This document shows, in pieces, positions 27,038 through 35,717 of a stretch of DNA of 64,000 bases (its first letter is position 1; each line of letters begins with the position of its first letter). Location of the stretch: the NCBI RefSeq assembly GCF_000423465.1, contig NZ_AUIA01000019.1, positions 1 through 64,000 on the forward strand. Direction: 5' to 3'. The DNA is from Propionicicella superfundia DSM 22317. Lineage in GTDB: Bacteria > Actinomycetota > Actinomycetes > Propionibacteriales > Propionibacteriaceae. Made by a program: the position numbers and the translations under genes. The notes beneath the pieces were generated by a model, which did no database searches, was not told where the DNA came from, and saw nothing but the letters and a program-made list of their open reading frames with translations.

Positions 27038-27100
27038 GCATGTCGCGCGACGCCCGCCCGGGCTCTGTGGCACAAGCGCGGCTCGGAGTAGGGTGACGCC

Positions 27101-27331
27101 ATGCCGGTGCTGCAACTCGATCCGAACTCGGTCCAGGCGGGGGCCCTGCCGCTGTTCATCGTCCTCGGGCTCGCCGTCGTGATCGCACTCGGCTTCTTCA
27201 ACATGCGCAGCCACATGCGAAAGATCACCGCACCGTCCCAGGCGGAGGTCGCCGGCCGATCGGCTCACGCCGCCGAGCCGGAGGTCGCCGGACCGGGGAG
27301 TCCTGCGACCGCGGCCGAGGACCGAACCTGA
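27101..27331 (+). CDS. Small single-pass membrane protein of the mca-hlyIII cluster
   Basis: A 76-residue protein with one hydrophobic helix (about 17-34), then a basic stretch (MRSHMRKI) and a hydrophilic Ala/Pro/Glu tail. Its place after mca matches a small conserved membrane protein in mycobacteria (Rv1083, by memory). No domain is recognised. Confidence 0.7.
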   Translation: MPVLQLDPNSVQAGALPLFIVLGLAVVIALGFFNMRSHMRKITAPSQAEVAGRSAHAAEPEVAGPGSPATAAEDRT

Positions 27332-27344
27332 CGAGTCGGCCGGA

Positions 27345-28022
27345 TCAGCGGGGGACGAGCACCGCGATCAGGATCGCGGCGAACTGCGTCCCTGCGGCCA
27401 GGATCGTGCAGAGGTGGAACACCTCGTGGAACCCGAACCACCCCGGGATCGGGTTGGGGCGCTTCGTCGCGTACGCCACCGCGCCCACGGAATAGACCAG
27501 GCCCCCGATGACCAGCAGGATGACGACCGCGGCCCCGCCGGACACCCAGAAGGCAGGAAGCCAGAACAGGGCCAGCCAGCCGGTGAGGACGTACAGGACC
27601 GTGTACAGCCAGCGCGGCGCTCCGAGCCACAGGATGCGCATCGCCATGCCGGCGAGCGCGACCGCCCAGACGAGCGTGAGCAGGACGACGCGGGACGTCC
27701 CTGTGAGGAGGGCGACGGCGAGCGGTGTGTAGGTCCCGGCGATGAAGCCGAAGATGTTGGCGTGATCCGCGCGGCGGAACAGGGCGAGTGTCCGCGGGGA
27801 CCAGGTGCCGCGGTGATACGCGGCGCTGGTGCCGAACAGGATCATGGCCGTGAGGACGTAGACGGCGGTCGCCGCGCGGAGTGCGAAGGTGGGCGCGATG
27901 ACCATGAGAACGAGGCCGGCTATGAGGAACACCGGTGTGGCGCCGAGGTGCAGCCACCCGCGCAGGCGGGGCTTGGCGGGTGCGTCCACGGGCGCGGCCG
28001 GTTCGGTGAGAGTCGGGGGCAT
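27345..28022 (-). CDS. Hemolysin III (TrhA/YqfA, PAQR-type) family membrane protein
   Basis: Seven predicted helices carry the PAQR/HlyIII landmarks: GTSAAYHRG after helix 2, the RRADHANIFGFIAGTYTPLAV segment and the C-terminal GWFGFHEVFHLCTI, with the Ser, Asp and three His residues of the putative metal-dependent hydrolase site. YqfA/TrhA proteins affect membrane lipid fluidity in some bacteria. AAGGAG is seven bases upstream of the ATG. Two adjoining palindromes lie in its promoter region. Confidence 0.88.
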   Translation of the reverse strand: MPPTLTEPAAPVDAPAKPRLRGWLHLGATPVFLIAGLVLMVIAPTFALRAATAVYVLTAMILFGTSAAYHRGTWSPRTLALFRRADHANIFGFIAGTYTPLAVALLTGTSRVVLLTLVWAVALAGMAMRILWLGAPRWLYTVLYVLTGWLALFWLPAFWVSGGAAVVILLVIGGLVYSVGAVAYATKRPNPIPGWFGFHEVFHLCTILAAGTQFAAILIAVLVPR

Positions 28023-28038
28023 CCGATCACTCCTTGGC

Positions 28039-28068
28039 TACGGTGCCGTAACCTACGGCATCGTAGGT
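28039..28068. promoter_or_regulatory. Pair of adjoining palindromes between hlyIII and the uppS-like gene
   Basis: TACGG-TG-CCGTA (28039-28050) abuts ACCTACG-GCAT-CGTAGGT (28051-28068). They lie 17-46 bases before the hlyIII start and about 60 bases before the divergent prenyltransferase gene, so both promoters could be affected. The form suggests a TetR- or MarR-type operator; no such regulator gene is adjacent. Confidence 0.55.
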
Positions 28069-28127
28069 AACCGTACTCCGTGGGGCGACACAGCTCAACG
28101 GCATCTCGTCGGGATACGCTGACCCCC

Positions 28128-28934
28128 ATGGCGCGCTGGTGGGATCGGGTGACCGGGCTGGTCGATCGGCTGCGCCCCACCGGACTGGTCTACTCGACCT
28201 ACGAGCAACAGCTCCTCTCCCATCTCGACAAGGAGAAGCTGCCCCAGCACGTCGCCGTCCTGGCCGACGGAAACAGGCGCTGGGCCAGGCAGAACGCACC
28301 GGGTCAGCCGCTCGTCGCGGGGTACCGGGCGGGCGCCGACCGGCTCGTGGAATTCTGCGGCTGGTGCGACGAGGTCGGCATCCCCGTCGTGACCCTGTGG
28401 GTGCTCAGCACCGACAATCTGGCGCGCAGCGAGTCGGACGAGGTGCAGCCTCTGCTGGAGGTGATCGCCGCCCTCATCGAGGAGCTCGGGGAGCGGTGGC
28501 GCGTGCAGGCGGTGGGCGACCTCTCGCTGCTTCCCGACGCCATCGCGGCACGGCTGCGGGCGGCACAGGAGGCCGGTGCGGATCGTGCGGGGATGCACGT
28601 CAACGTCGCCGTCGCGTACGGCGGGCGCCACGAGCTCACCGATGCCGTGCGCTCCCTCATCGCCGAGGAGGCGGCGCGCGGCGCCACCATCGGACAGCTC
28701 GCGGACAGGATCTCCGACACGCGGATCGCCGAACACCTCTACACGAAGGGCCAGCCCGACCCCGACCTCATCATCCGCACGTCGGGCGAGCAGCGGCTGT
28801 CGGGCTTCCTGCTGTGGCAGAGCGCCCACAGCGAGTTCTACTTCTGCGAGGCGCTGTGGCCCGACTTCCGCAGAGTCGACTTCTATCGGGCACTGCGTTC
28901 CTACGAGGCGCGGGAGCGCCGATTCGGCCGCTGA
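28128..28934 (+). CDS. cis-Prenyltransferase (short-chain Z-isoprenyl diphosphate synthase/UppS family)
   Basis: The 268-residue enzyme has the family motif with catalytic Asp in VLADGNRRWARQN near residue 46 and the C-terminal signature DLIIRTSGEQRLSGFLLWQS followed by SEFYF. It condenses isopentenyl diphosphate onto an allylic diphosphate for polyprenyl carrier lipid synthesis. The position next to hlyIII matches mycobacterial Rv1086, which makes the short Z,E-farnesyl product; I infer the same specificity here but cannot prove it. The ATG at 28128 gives the normal N-terminus. Confidence 0.88.
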   Translation: MARWWDRVTGLVDRLRPTGLVYSTYEQQLLSHLDKEKLPQHVAVLADGNRRWARQNAPGQPLVAGYRAGADRLVEFCGWCDEVGIPVVTLWVLSTDNLARSESDEVQPLLEVIAALIEELGERWRVQAVGDLSLLPDAIAARLRAAQEAGADRAGMHVNVAVAYGGRHELTDAVRSLIAEEAARGATIGQLADRISDTRIAEHLYTKGQPDPDLIIRTSGEQRLSGFLLWQSAHSEFYFCEALWPDFRRVDFYRALRSYEARERRFGR

Positions 28935-28964
28935 CAGGCCCGGCGACATCCAGGTGACGACTGT

Positions 28965-29180
28965 GTGACGCGCTGCGTGTCGTGCGTGACGCGCCCGGCT
29001 CCGCACGTACATTCGAACCGTGGCCGCCGCGCCCTGCGGGACCACTCGGGGGGTCGTCCATGCAGCGACCGGCTCACGCGGGACGGTTCCGCGGGCCAGC
29101 GCCAGGATCTCTCCCGGCCCACATCTGACAGGTGGGGCCGGGCGGGACGACCGTGCGGCCCCGGGGAAGGACCGCCGTGA
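28965..29180 (+). CDS. Doubtful 71-codon reading frame overlapping the phoH2 start
   Basis: A GTG-initiated frame of 71 codons ends in a TGA that overlaps the phoH2 GTG (GTGA). From memory, mycobacterial phoH2 is preceded by a small antitoxin gene, phoAT, with a four-base overlap. Against it, the peptide is about 20% Arg, third-position GC is about 79% (by hand count, lower than neighbours), and no domain is visible. I list it because of the exact junction, but it may be non-coding leader. Confidence 0.25.
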   Translation: MTRCVSCVTRPAPHVHSNRGRRALRDHSGGRPCSDRLTRDGSAGQRQDLSRPTSDRWGRAGRPCGPGEGPP

Positions 29181-30511
29181 CCACCACAGCCCACGATCGC
29201 AGCGTCGCCACCACGTCGCCCACGACACTCAAGACCTACGTCGTCGACACGTCGGTGCTTCTCAGCGACGGGTTCGCCCTGAAACGGTTCGCCGAGCACC
29301 GGGTCGTCCTTCCCCTGGTGGTCATCGCGGAACTGGAAGCGAAGAGACACCACCCCGAGCTCGGGTACTTCGCGCGTGCGGCGCTGCGCTTCCTGGACGA
29401 CCTGCGGGTCGAGCACGGACGCCTGGACGCCCCGATCCCGGTGAACGCGGCCGGCGGCACGCTGAAGGTGGAGCTCAACCACACCGACCCCGCGGTGCTC
29501 CCGCCCGGCTTCCGGCTGGGCGACAACGACTCGCGCATCCTGTCGGTCGCGCTGAACTACCGCGCCGAGGGCGCGCACGCCGTCCTCGTGAGCAAGGATC
29601 TTCCGATGCGGGTGAAGGCGGCCTCGGTGGGGCTCGCCGCCGAGGAGTACCGCGCCGAGATGGCGATCCAGACCGAGTGGACGGGCATGGTGGACGTCGA
29701 GGCCGACCCGGCCGAGATCGACGCCCTGTACGCCGACGGGCAGGCGTCGATTGCGAGCACGTTCGGGCTGCCGTGCCACACCGGCGTCGTCGTCCAGGGC
29801 GGGGGCTCCTCGGCGCTGGGACGCGTCCTGCCGTCGGGCACGGTGAAGCTCATCCGCGCCGACCGGGACTGCTTCGGCATCCACGGGCGCTCGGCCGAGC
29901 AACGCGTCGCCCTGGACCTGCTGCTCGACCCGACGGTGGGCATCGTGTCGCTGGGCGGCCGGGCGGGCACCGGCAAGTCGGCGCTCGCCCTGTGCGCGGG
30001 GCTGGAGGCGGTGCTGGAACGCCGGATGCACTCGAAGGTGGTCGTCTTCCGGCCTCTGTACCCGGTGGGCGGGCAGGAACTCGGGTACCTGCCGGGCTCG
30101 GAGGGCGAGAAGATGCAGCCGTGGGCGCAGGCCGTGTTCGACACCCTCGGCGCCGTGACCAACAAGAACGTCATCGACGAGGTGCTGGCGCGCGGGCTGC
30201 TGGAGGTGCTTCCGCTCACCTACATCCGGGGCCGCTCCCTGCACGACGCCTTCGTGATCGTGGACGAGGCGCAGTCGCTGGAGCGCAACGTCCTGCTCAC
30301 CGTCCTCAGCAGGATCGGGCAGGACTCGCGTGTCGTCCTCACCCACGACGTCGCTCAGCGTGACAACCTGCGTGTCGGCCGCCACGACGGCGTCGTCGCG
30401 GTCGTGGACAAGCTGAAGGGGCACCCGTTGTTCGCGCACGTCACCCTGACCCGTCCGGAGCGCTCGCCCATCGCGGCGCTCGTCACCGAGATGCTGGAGG
30501 ACCTCGCCTGA
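29177..30511 (+). CDS. PhoH2-type protein: PIN ribonuclease domain fused to PhoH ATPase/RNA helicase
   Basis: Residues 18-150 are a PIN nuclease domain ([42 protein letters not shown]) with the acidic metal-binding residues. Residues 240-444 are a PhoH domain: Walker [14 protein letters not shown] near 260, Walker [13 protein letters not shown] near 359. The mycobacterial homologue is a sequence-specific RNA helicase and RNase. I chose the GTG at 29177 with GGAAGG upstream. The leader between uppS-like and this gene is 242 bases and GC-rich, with hairpin potential but no riboswitch I can name. Confidence 0.92.
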   Translation: MTTTAHDRSVATTSPTTLKTYVVDTSVLLSDGFALKRFAEHRVVLPLVVIAELEAKRHHPELGYFARAALRFLDDLRVEHGRLDAPIPVNAAGGTLKVELNHTDPAVLPPGFRLGDNDSRILSVALNYRAEGAHAVLVSKDLPMRVKAASVGLAAEEYRAEMAIQTEWTGMVDVEADPAEIDALYADGQASIASTFGLPCHTGVVVQGGGSSALGRVLPSGTVKLIRADRDCFGIHGRSAEQRVALDLLLDPTVGIVSLGGRAGTGKSALALCAGLEAVLERRMHSKVVVFRPLYPVGGQELGYLPGSEGEKMQPWAQAVFDTLGAVTNKNVIDEVLARGLLEVLPLTYIRGRSLHDAFVIVDEAQSLERNVLLTVLSRIGQDSRVVLTHDVAQRDNLRVGRHDGVVAVVDKLKGHPLFAHVTLTRPERSPIAALVTEMLEDLA

Positions 30512-30637
30512 GGCGAGCTGTGCACCCGTCGTGCGGGGACCGCCGTCGGATCCCGAGGGCGTCGCACGGTGGCCAGGAGTCGTCCGACGCGGGTGCGTCG
30601 CGGCCGGGCTTCCGGTTCGGGCCGGGAACCTGACACC

Positions 30638-31198
30638 ATGGGCGGCGTGGCGCGCAGCAGAGGTGGGGGACGACTGACCGACCTGCTCATCTCGCTCGCC
30701 GTGCTGCTGATCCCGATCGTCCTCATCGCGTGGTTCTTCACGCGCGACACCGACGGTCCCACCGTCGACACGGTCGACTGGCGCCCGGTGGCCGAGCAGG
30801 CGGCGTCCGAGGCATCCTTCGACGTGCTCGCGCCCACGATCGTCCCCGAGTCGTGGCGGGCGACCCGGGCGCGGTGGACGACCGCCGGGCACCCGGGTCT
30901 GGACGGGGAACCGGTGGCCGGGAACACCTGGCAGCTCGGATTCCTGGACAACCGCCCCATGTACGTGGGGCTGGATCAGTCCGACGCGCCGGCCGCCTCC
31001 TTCATCTCCGACGTCACCCGCGGCGGCACCGCGAAGGGCACCAGCACCGTCGGGGCGCAGGAGTGGACCCGCTACGCGTCGGCCGACGGCCGGACCCGTG
31101 CGCTCGTCCTCACGACCGACGAGAGCACCGCCATCGTGAGCGGCGACCTCCCGTACGAGGAACTGGAGTCCTTCGCCCAGCTTCTCGCGGTGGCCTGA
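30638..31198 (+). CDS. DUF4245 membrane-anchored protein
   Basis: The 186-residue protein has a short basic N-terminus, one membrane helix (about 14-35) ending in FFTRD, and an exported domain with the DUF4245 pattern: TVDWRPVAEQAASEA, VPESWRATRARW, TWQLGFLDNRPMYVGLDQSD, and EWTRYAS near the end. It is an actinobacterial protein of unknown function. The location between phoH2 and xseBA fits the mycobacterial order. Confidence 0.8.
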   Translation: MGGVARSRGGGRLTDLLISLAVLLIPIVLIAWFFTRDTDGPTVDTVDWRPVAEQAASEASFDVLAPTIVPESWRATRARWTTAGHPGLDGEPVAGNTWQLGFLDNRPMYVGLDQSDAPAASFISDVTRGGTAKGTSTVGAQEWTRYASADGRTRALVLTTDESTAIVSGDLPYEELESFAQLLAVA

Positions 31199-31217
31199 CT
31201 GCGCGGATCGGCGCTTG

Positions 31218-31259
31218 CGTGGAGGGTTGTTGTTGGACTACCAACATGAACCCTCCACG
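31218..31259. terminator. Long hairpin between convergent DUF4245 and xseB genes
   Basis: An 11-bp outer stem CGTGGAGGGTT / AACCCTCCACG encloses a small internal loop and an inner GTTGG / CCAAC stem. It lies between convergent genes and likely ends transcription in both directions. Confidence 0.8.
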
Positions 31260-31272
31260 TACCCGGCGGTCA

Positions 31273-31500
31273 TCAGTCGGACGTCTGCTCGGGCTCACGC
31301 GCGGCGTCGATCCGGGAGCGGGCGCCGTCGAGCCACCCCTGGCAGATCCGGGAGAGCTCTTCGCCGCGTTCCCACAGCGCCATGGACTCCGACAGCGGCA
31401 CGTTCCCGGCCTCCAGCCGCGACACGATCGAGACGAGTTCGTCGCGCGCCTGCTCGAAGCTGGGCCCGGCGGCGTCGTCACGGGCGGGGGTCTGGGACAT
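31273..31500 (-). CDS. xseB: Exodeoxyribonuclease VII small subunit
   Basis: The 75-residue protein carries the XseB signature: SFEQARDELVSIVSRLEAG, VPLSESMALWERGEEL and the C-terminal helix. It assembles with XseA into the bidirectional single-strand exonuclease. Its start lies 23 bases inside the end of xseA, so the two are translationally coupled. Confidence 0.95.
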   Translation of the reverse strand: MSQTPARDDAAGPSFEQARDELVSIVSRLEAGNVPLSESMALWERGEELSRICQGWLDGARSRIDAAREPEQTSD

Positions 31501-32722
31501 CGGTCCTCCTGGTCTTCGTGATGGACGCCACGTCGGCGGTCAGCTCCCCGTCCGCGAGGAAGGCGGTGACCCGGTCTCCGGGTGTGACCTGCGCGACGGA
31601 CGTGACGGTGGTGGTTGCGGGTCCGACGAGGATCGCATAGCCGCGGGCAAGGGTGCGCTGCGGCGAGAGGGAGCGCAGCCGGAGGGTCAGGTGGTCGACC
31701 TCGCGGACGCGGGCGTCGACGTCCGCTGCGACGGCGCGCCGCAGCCGGTGCCGCGTGGCCTCGAGCCGCTCGGCGTGCAGGTCGAGGACGCCCGAGGGAT
31801 CGCGCATCACCTGACGGGCACGGACGCCGTCGAGCTGCGCCTGCAGGGCCGCATGCAGGGCGGCCACGGCTCGCCGCAGCCGGTCCCGCGCCTGCCGGAC
31901 CCCCCGGCTCTGCTCGGCGACATCGGGCACGACCCGTTTGGCGGCGTCCGTCGGCGTGGACGCGCGGAGATCGGCGACATGGTCCAGCAGCGGGGTGTCG
32001 ACCTCGTGGCCGATGGCGCTGACGACGGGGGTGCGACAGGCGAAGACCGCGCGGACCAGACCCTCGTCGGAGAACGGCAGCAGGTCTTCGAAGGAACCGC
32101 CGCCGCGGGCGATCACGATGACGTCGACCTCGGGGTGGCGGTCGAGGCCGGCAACCGCCTCGATGACCTGCGCGGCGGCGGACGGACCCTGCACCTGGGT
32201 GTGCCGGATCTCGAAGACCGCCGCGGGCCAGCGGTCCTGGACGTTGGTGAGAACATCGCGTTCGGCGGCGCTGCCCGCACCGGTGATCAGGCCGATCCGG
32301 CGGGGCAGGAACGGCAGCCGCTGCTTGAGCGCGGGATCGAACAGCCCTTCGGCCCGGAGGAGCCGCTTGGTCTGCTCAAGCTGCGCGAGCAGGCGTCCGA
32401 TCCCCACGGGGCGCAGATCGTGGCAGTCGAACACGAGCCGTCCGTTGGACGCGAACACGGCAGGCTTCAGCAGCGCCGCGACGGTCGCCCCGTCGGCCAG
32501 CGGCCCGGCCGCGTCGAGGGTTCGGGTGGACACCGTGACCGAGACCGAGGTGTCGGCGAGCTTGTCGCGCAGCGTGAGGAAGTGGAGCGAGCCGGCTCGG
32601 CGGTTGAGCTGCACGACCTGCCCTTCGACCCAGATCTCACCGAGGCGCTCGACCCATTTCTTGACCTCGCCGACCACGACCCGCAGTGGGACAGGGGTGT
32701 CGGGGGAGCTGGTCAGCGGCAT
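31478..32722 (-). CDS. xseA: Exodeoxyribonuclease VII large subunit
   Basis: The 414-residue protein has the N-terminal OB-fold (EIWVEGQVVQLNRRAGSLHFLTLRD), the catalytic core with LPRRIGLITGAGSAAERDVL, VIVIARGGGSFEDLLPFSDE and AIGHEVDTPLLDHVADLRASTPTDAA, and a C-terminal coiled coil. These match XseA. The ATG at 32722 gives the standard N-terminus; an open frame continues upstream without support. It overlaps xseB. Confidence 0.95.
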   Translation of the reverse strand: MPLTSSPDTPVPLRVVVGEVKKWVERLGEIWVEGQVVQLNRRAGSLHFLTLRDKLADTSVSVTVSTRTLDAAGPLADGATVAALLKPAVFASNGRLVFDCHDLRPVGIGRLLAQLEQTKRLLRAEGLFDPALKQRLPFLPRRIGLITGAGSAAERDVLTNVQDRWPAAVFEIRHTQVQGPSAAAQVIEAVAGLDRHPEVDVIVIARGGGSFEDLLPFSDEGLVRAVFACRTPVVSAIGHEVDTPLLDHVADLRASTPTDAAKRVVPDVAEQSRGVRQARDRLRRAVAALHAALQAQLDGVRARQVMRDPSGVLDLHAERLEATRHRLRRAVAADVDARVREVDHLTLRLRSLSPQRTLARGYAILVGPATTTVTSVAQVTPGDRVTAFLADGELTADVASITKTRRTDVPDPRP

Positions 32723-32777
32723 GGATCCACTGTAGAGGGGGGTCCGCCCTCGCCGGGTACCGCGAGGACGGGCGCCG

Positions 32778-33371
32778 TCAAGCCGAGTAGGGCGGCAGGG
32801 ACGCGTCGAGACGGGCGGTCTGCGCGAGCCGGGCGCGATGCAGGTGGCGCGCCGCGGCGAGGGCGGCGTCGGCCGCGTCGCCGGGGACACCGCGCACGCG
32901 TGCGGCCTCCTGGCGCAGGAGCCATTCGCTGCGCCAGCCGAGCGGATGGAGGAGTCCGCGGGCCGCGGCGCCGGGACGGAACCGGAAGACGATCGAGGTG
33001 GCCCGGGTTCCGGGAATCGCGTCGATGCGCTCCACGGCGTCCCATTCGACACGCACGCCGGCGCCCACGATCCGTATCGTCGCGCCGGTGCGATCGAGCA
33101 GCAGAGGTTCGCGGGAGGGCAGTTGCTGCTGCAGGAGCACGACGAGGAGGAGCAGGACGCCCAGGACGGCGAGGAACGAGGCGGCCGCTCCGAGCCGCGC
33201 CAGCCACACGGCGCCGGTGGCCGTCGCGACGACAGCCGCCGCGTCCACGGCGGCCAGCATGCCGACGCGTCTGCCGGCCGAGGCGTCCACCAGCCTGACC
33301 GCGTCCGTCCCCTCCGGGGCGCTGACGGGCCGGATGGTGCCCGCCTCGCCGGGAACCGGTTCCAGCCTCAC
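32778..33371 (-). CDS. Two-helix membrane protein with a PH-like domain, function unknown
   Basis: After about 35 hydrophilic residues come two adjacent membrane helices (about 40-80), then LLLDRTGATIRIVGAGVRVEWDAVERI, which resembles the small beta domain of bacterial PH/YcxB-like proteins, and a basic C-terminal region. The start is GTG. It lies between xseA and ispH, as does an uncharacterised gene (Rv1109c) in mycobacteria by memory. Confidence 0.6.
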   Translation of the reverse strand: MRLEPVPGEAGTIRPVSAPEGTDAVRLVDASAGRRVGMLAAVDAAAVVATATGAVWLARLGAAASFLAVLGVLLLLVVLLQQQLPSREPLLLDRTGATIRIVGAGVRVEWDAVERIDAIPGTRATSIVFRFRPGAAARGLLHPLGWRSEWLLRQEAARVRGVPGDAADAALAAARHLHRARLAQTARLDASLPPYSA

Positions 33372-33417
33372 GCGACCACTCTAAGTGGGCCGGGGAGTCT
33401 CACCTAGACTGGGCGGC

Positions 33418-34362
33418 ATGGCTGCGCAGAAGAGGCTCGTCGTCGCTGCACCGCGTGGATACTGCGCGGGTGTCGACAGGGCGGTCGTGACGGTGGAGCG
33501 TGCGCTCGAGGTGTACGGGCCCCCCGTGTATGTGCGCAAGCAGATCGTGCACAACAAACACGTCGTGGAGGAGCTGGAGGTGCGCGGCGCGGTCTTCGTG
33601 GAGGACCTGTCCGAGGTGCCCGAGGGGGCGACGGTGGTGTTCTCCGCGCACGGCGTGTCCCCGGCCGTCCACGAGGAGGCGGCGCGGCGCAACCTGAAGA
33701 CGATCGACGCCACGTGCCCGCTGGTCACGAAGGTCCACAAGGAGGCCAAGCGCTTCGCCGCCGACGGGATGCAGATCCTGCTCATCGGCCACGCCGGGCA
33801 CGAGGAGGTCGAGGGGACGACGGGGGAGGCCCCCGAGCACATCACCCTCGTCCAGTCGCCCGGCGATGCACGGGCGGTGGACGTGGCCGACCCGAGCCGG
33901 GTCGCGTGGCTCAGCCAGACGACGCTCAGCGTCGACGAGACGTGGGACACGGTCGGGGAACTGCGTTCCCGGTTCCCGTTGCTGGTCGACCCGCCCAGCG
34001 ACGACATCTGCTACGCGACGCAGAACAGGCAGTCGGCCGTGAAGCAGATCGCGCCGACCGCAGACCTGTTCATCGTGGTCGGGTCGCGGAACTCGTCCAA
34101 CTCGGTGCGGCTGGTCGAGGTGGCGCTGGAGGCCGGAGCCAAGGCTGCCCACCGGGTCGACAACGCCGGCGAGATCGCTCCGGAGTGGCTGGAGGGCGTG
34201 GACACGGTCGGCGTCACCAGCGGGGCGTCCGTGCCGGATGCGCTCGTGCAGGGAGTGCTCGACTTCTTCGAGGCGAACGGCTTCCCGCCCGCCACCGAGG
34301 AGCGGCTGACCGAGGAGAACCTCGTGTTCGCCCTCCCGCCCGAGCTGCGCCGCCTCGCGTGA
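33418..34362 (+). CDS. ispH: 4-hydroxy-3-methylbut-2-enyl diphosphate reductase
   Basis: Three conserved cysteines for the Fe-S cluster are at residues 16 ([10 protein letters not shown]), 100 ([14 protein letters not shown]) and 198 ([10 protein letters not shown]); [11 protein letters not shown] and GSRNSSNS are further signatures. The enzyme makes IPP and DMAPP in the last step of the MEP pathway and works with the prenyltransferase encoded upstream in the cluster. The 314-residue length is typical. Confidence 0.97.
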   Translation: MAAQKRLVVAAPRGYCAGVDRAVVTVERALEVYGPPVYVRKQIVHNKHVVEELEVRGAVFVEDLSEVPEGATVVFSAHGVSPAVHEEAARRNLKTIDATCPLVTKVHKEAKRFAADGMQILLIGHAGHEEVEGTTGEAPEHITLVQSPGDARAVDVADPSRVAWLSQTTLSVDETWDTVGELRSRFPLLVDPPSDDICYATQNRQSAVKQIAPTADLFIVVGSRNSSNSVRLVEVALEAGAKAAHRVDNAGEIAPEWLEGVDTVGVTSGASVPDALVQGVLDFFEANGFPPATEERLTEENLVFALPPELRRLA

Positions 34363-34434
34363 GCCTGTCCACGAGGTGGCCGCTGCGCGGGCTTTCCCGT
34401 GTGCGCGGCTGCGACCGGGCACAATGACCCGGTG

Positions 34435-35673
34435 ATGCTTGACGCGGAGGCCGTCGATCGGGCGGCGGAACGGCTGCGGGGTGTGTCGGTCGTGACACCG
34501 CTGCAACGCAATCAACGACTCTCCGACGCGACGGGTGCGCGGATCTGGATCAAACGGGAGGATCTGCAGCCGGTTCGCTCGTACAAGATCCGCGGCGCGT
34601 ACAACCTGATGTCCCAGCTCACCGACGAGGAGCGCGCCGCCGGGGTCGTCTGCGCGTCGGCCGGCAACCATGGGCAGGGCGTCGCCATGTCCTGCAGGCT
34701 GCTCGGCATTCGCGGGCGGATCTTCGTGCCGTCGACGACGCCGCGGCAGAAGCGGCAGCGCATGACCGACCTCGGCGGTGACGATGTCGAGCTCGTCGTC
34801 GTCGGGGACACCTACGACGACGCGGCCGAGGCCGCCCGCAGGGAATGCGAGCGGACGGGGGCGACGATCGTCCCGGCGTTCGACGACCCGCGGACGATCG
34901 CGGGGGGCGGCACCTGCGCGCGGGAGATCGTCGAGCAGTTGGGCAAGGCTCCCGACGTCCTCATCGTGCCCGTGGGCGGGGCCGGGATGCTGAGCGGCTG
35001 TCTCGTGTGGATGGCCGAGCGGGCGCCGCAGACGAGGATCGTCGCCGCCGAGCCGTCCGGCGCGGCGTCCCTGGCGGCGGCGCTGGAGGCGGGCCGCCCG
35101 GTGACGTTGAACCGGATGGACACCTTCGTGGACGGTGCCGCCGTACGGCGGGTCGGCAACCTCACGTTCTCGCTGTGCTCGCGTCGCCGGCCCGTGACCG
35201 TGTCGGTGCCCGAGGGGCGGATCTGTTCGGAGATGCTGGCGTTGTACCAGGTGGACGGCATCATCGCGGAGCCCGCGGGCGCGCTGGCGGCCGCCAGCCT
35301 GGGACTCTTCGCGCCGCAGCCCGACACCGATGTGGTCGTGGTCCTGTCGGGCGGGAACAACGACGTGTCGCGCTACGCCGAGATCGTGGAGCGGTCCCTC
35401 GTCTACGAGGGACGCAAGCACTACTTCCTGGTGAACTTCCCGCAGGAGCCCGGCGCGCTGCGGCGCTTCCTCGACGAGGTGCTCGGCCCCGACGACGACA
35501 TCACGCACTTCGAGTACGTGAAGCGCAGCAACCGTGAGGTCGGCCCGGCGCTCGTCGGCATCGAGGTGCCGGGGCCCGACGACTTCGTCCGGTTGCTGCA
35601 GAGCATGGACGCGAGCCCGATCACGGCCGAGGTCATCGACCCCAACAGCCCGATGTATCGCTTCCTCGTGTAG
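34435..35673 (+). CDS. ilvA: Threonine ammonia-lyase (threonine dehydratase)
   Basis: A fold type II PLP enzyme of 412 residues: the PLP lysine is in VRSYKIRGAYN near residue 49, the phosphate-binding loop is CASAGNHGQG, and VGGAGMLSG and LSGGNND follow. The C-terminal 80 residues form one ACT-like regulatory domain (FPQEPGALRRFLDEVLGP) typical of the short isoleucine-sensitive type. It deaminates threonine to 2-oxobutyrate for isoleucine synthesis. GTGATG precedes; I use the ATG. Confidence 0.93.
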   Translation: MLDAEAVDRAAERLRGVSVVTPLQRNQRLSDATGARIWIKREDLQPVRSYKIRGAYNLMSQLTDEERAAGVVCASAGNHGQGVAMSCRLLGIRGRIFVPSTTPRQKRQRMTDLGGDDVELVVVGDTYDDAAEAARRECERTGATIVPAFDDPRTIAGGGTCAREIVEQLGKAPDVLIVPVGGAGMLSGCLVWMAERAPQTRIVAAEPSGAASLAAALEAGRPVTLNRMDTFVDGAAVRRVGNLTFSLCSRRRPVTVSVPEGRICSEMLALYQVDGIIAEPAGALAAASLGLFAPQPDTDVVVVLSGGNNDVSRYAEIVERSLVYEGRKHYFLVNFPQEPGALRRFLDEVLGPDDDITHFEYVKRSNREVGPALVGIEVPGPDDFVRLLQSMDASPITAEVIDPNSPMYRFLV

Positions 35674-35717
35674 TCGCGTGCCGGGGCCCGTGCTCCCAGT
35701 GGATGTCGCGGAGCGCG

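Noticed and set aside
28935-29176. Riboswitch in the phoH2 leader
   Set aside because: GC-rich pairing potential is present but no conserved core of a known class could be matched by eye.
28901-30892. 663-codon minus-strand frame opposite phoH2
   Set aside because: Antisense shadow of phoH2, with His/Arg-rich composition.
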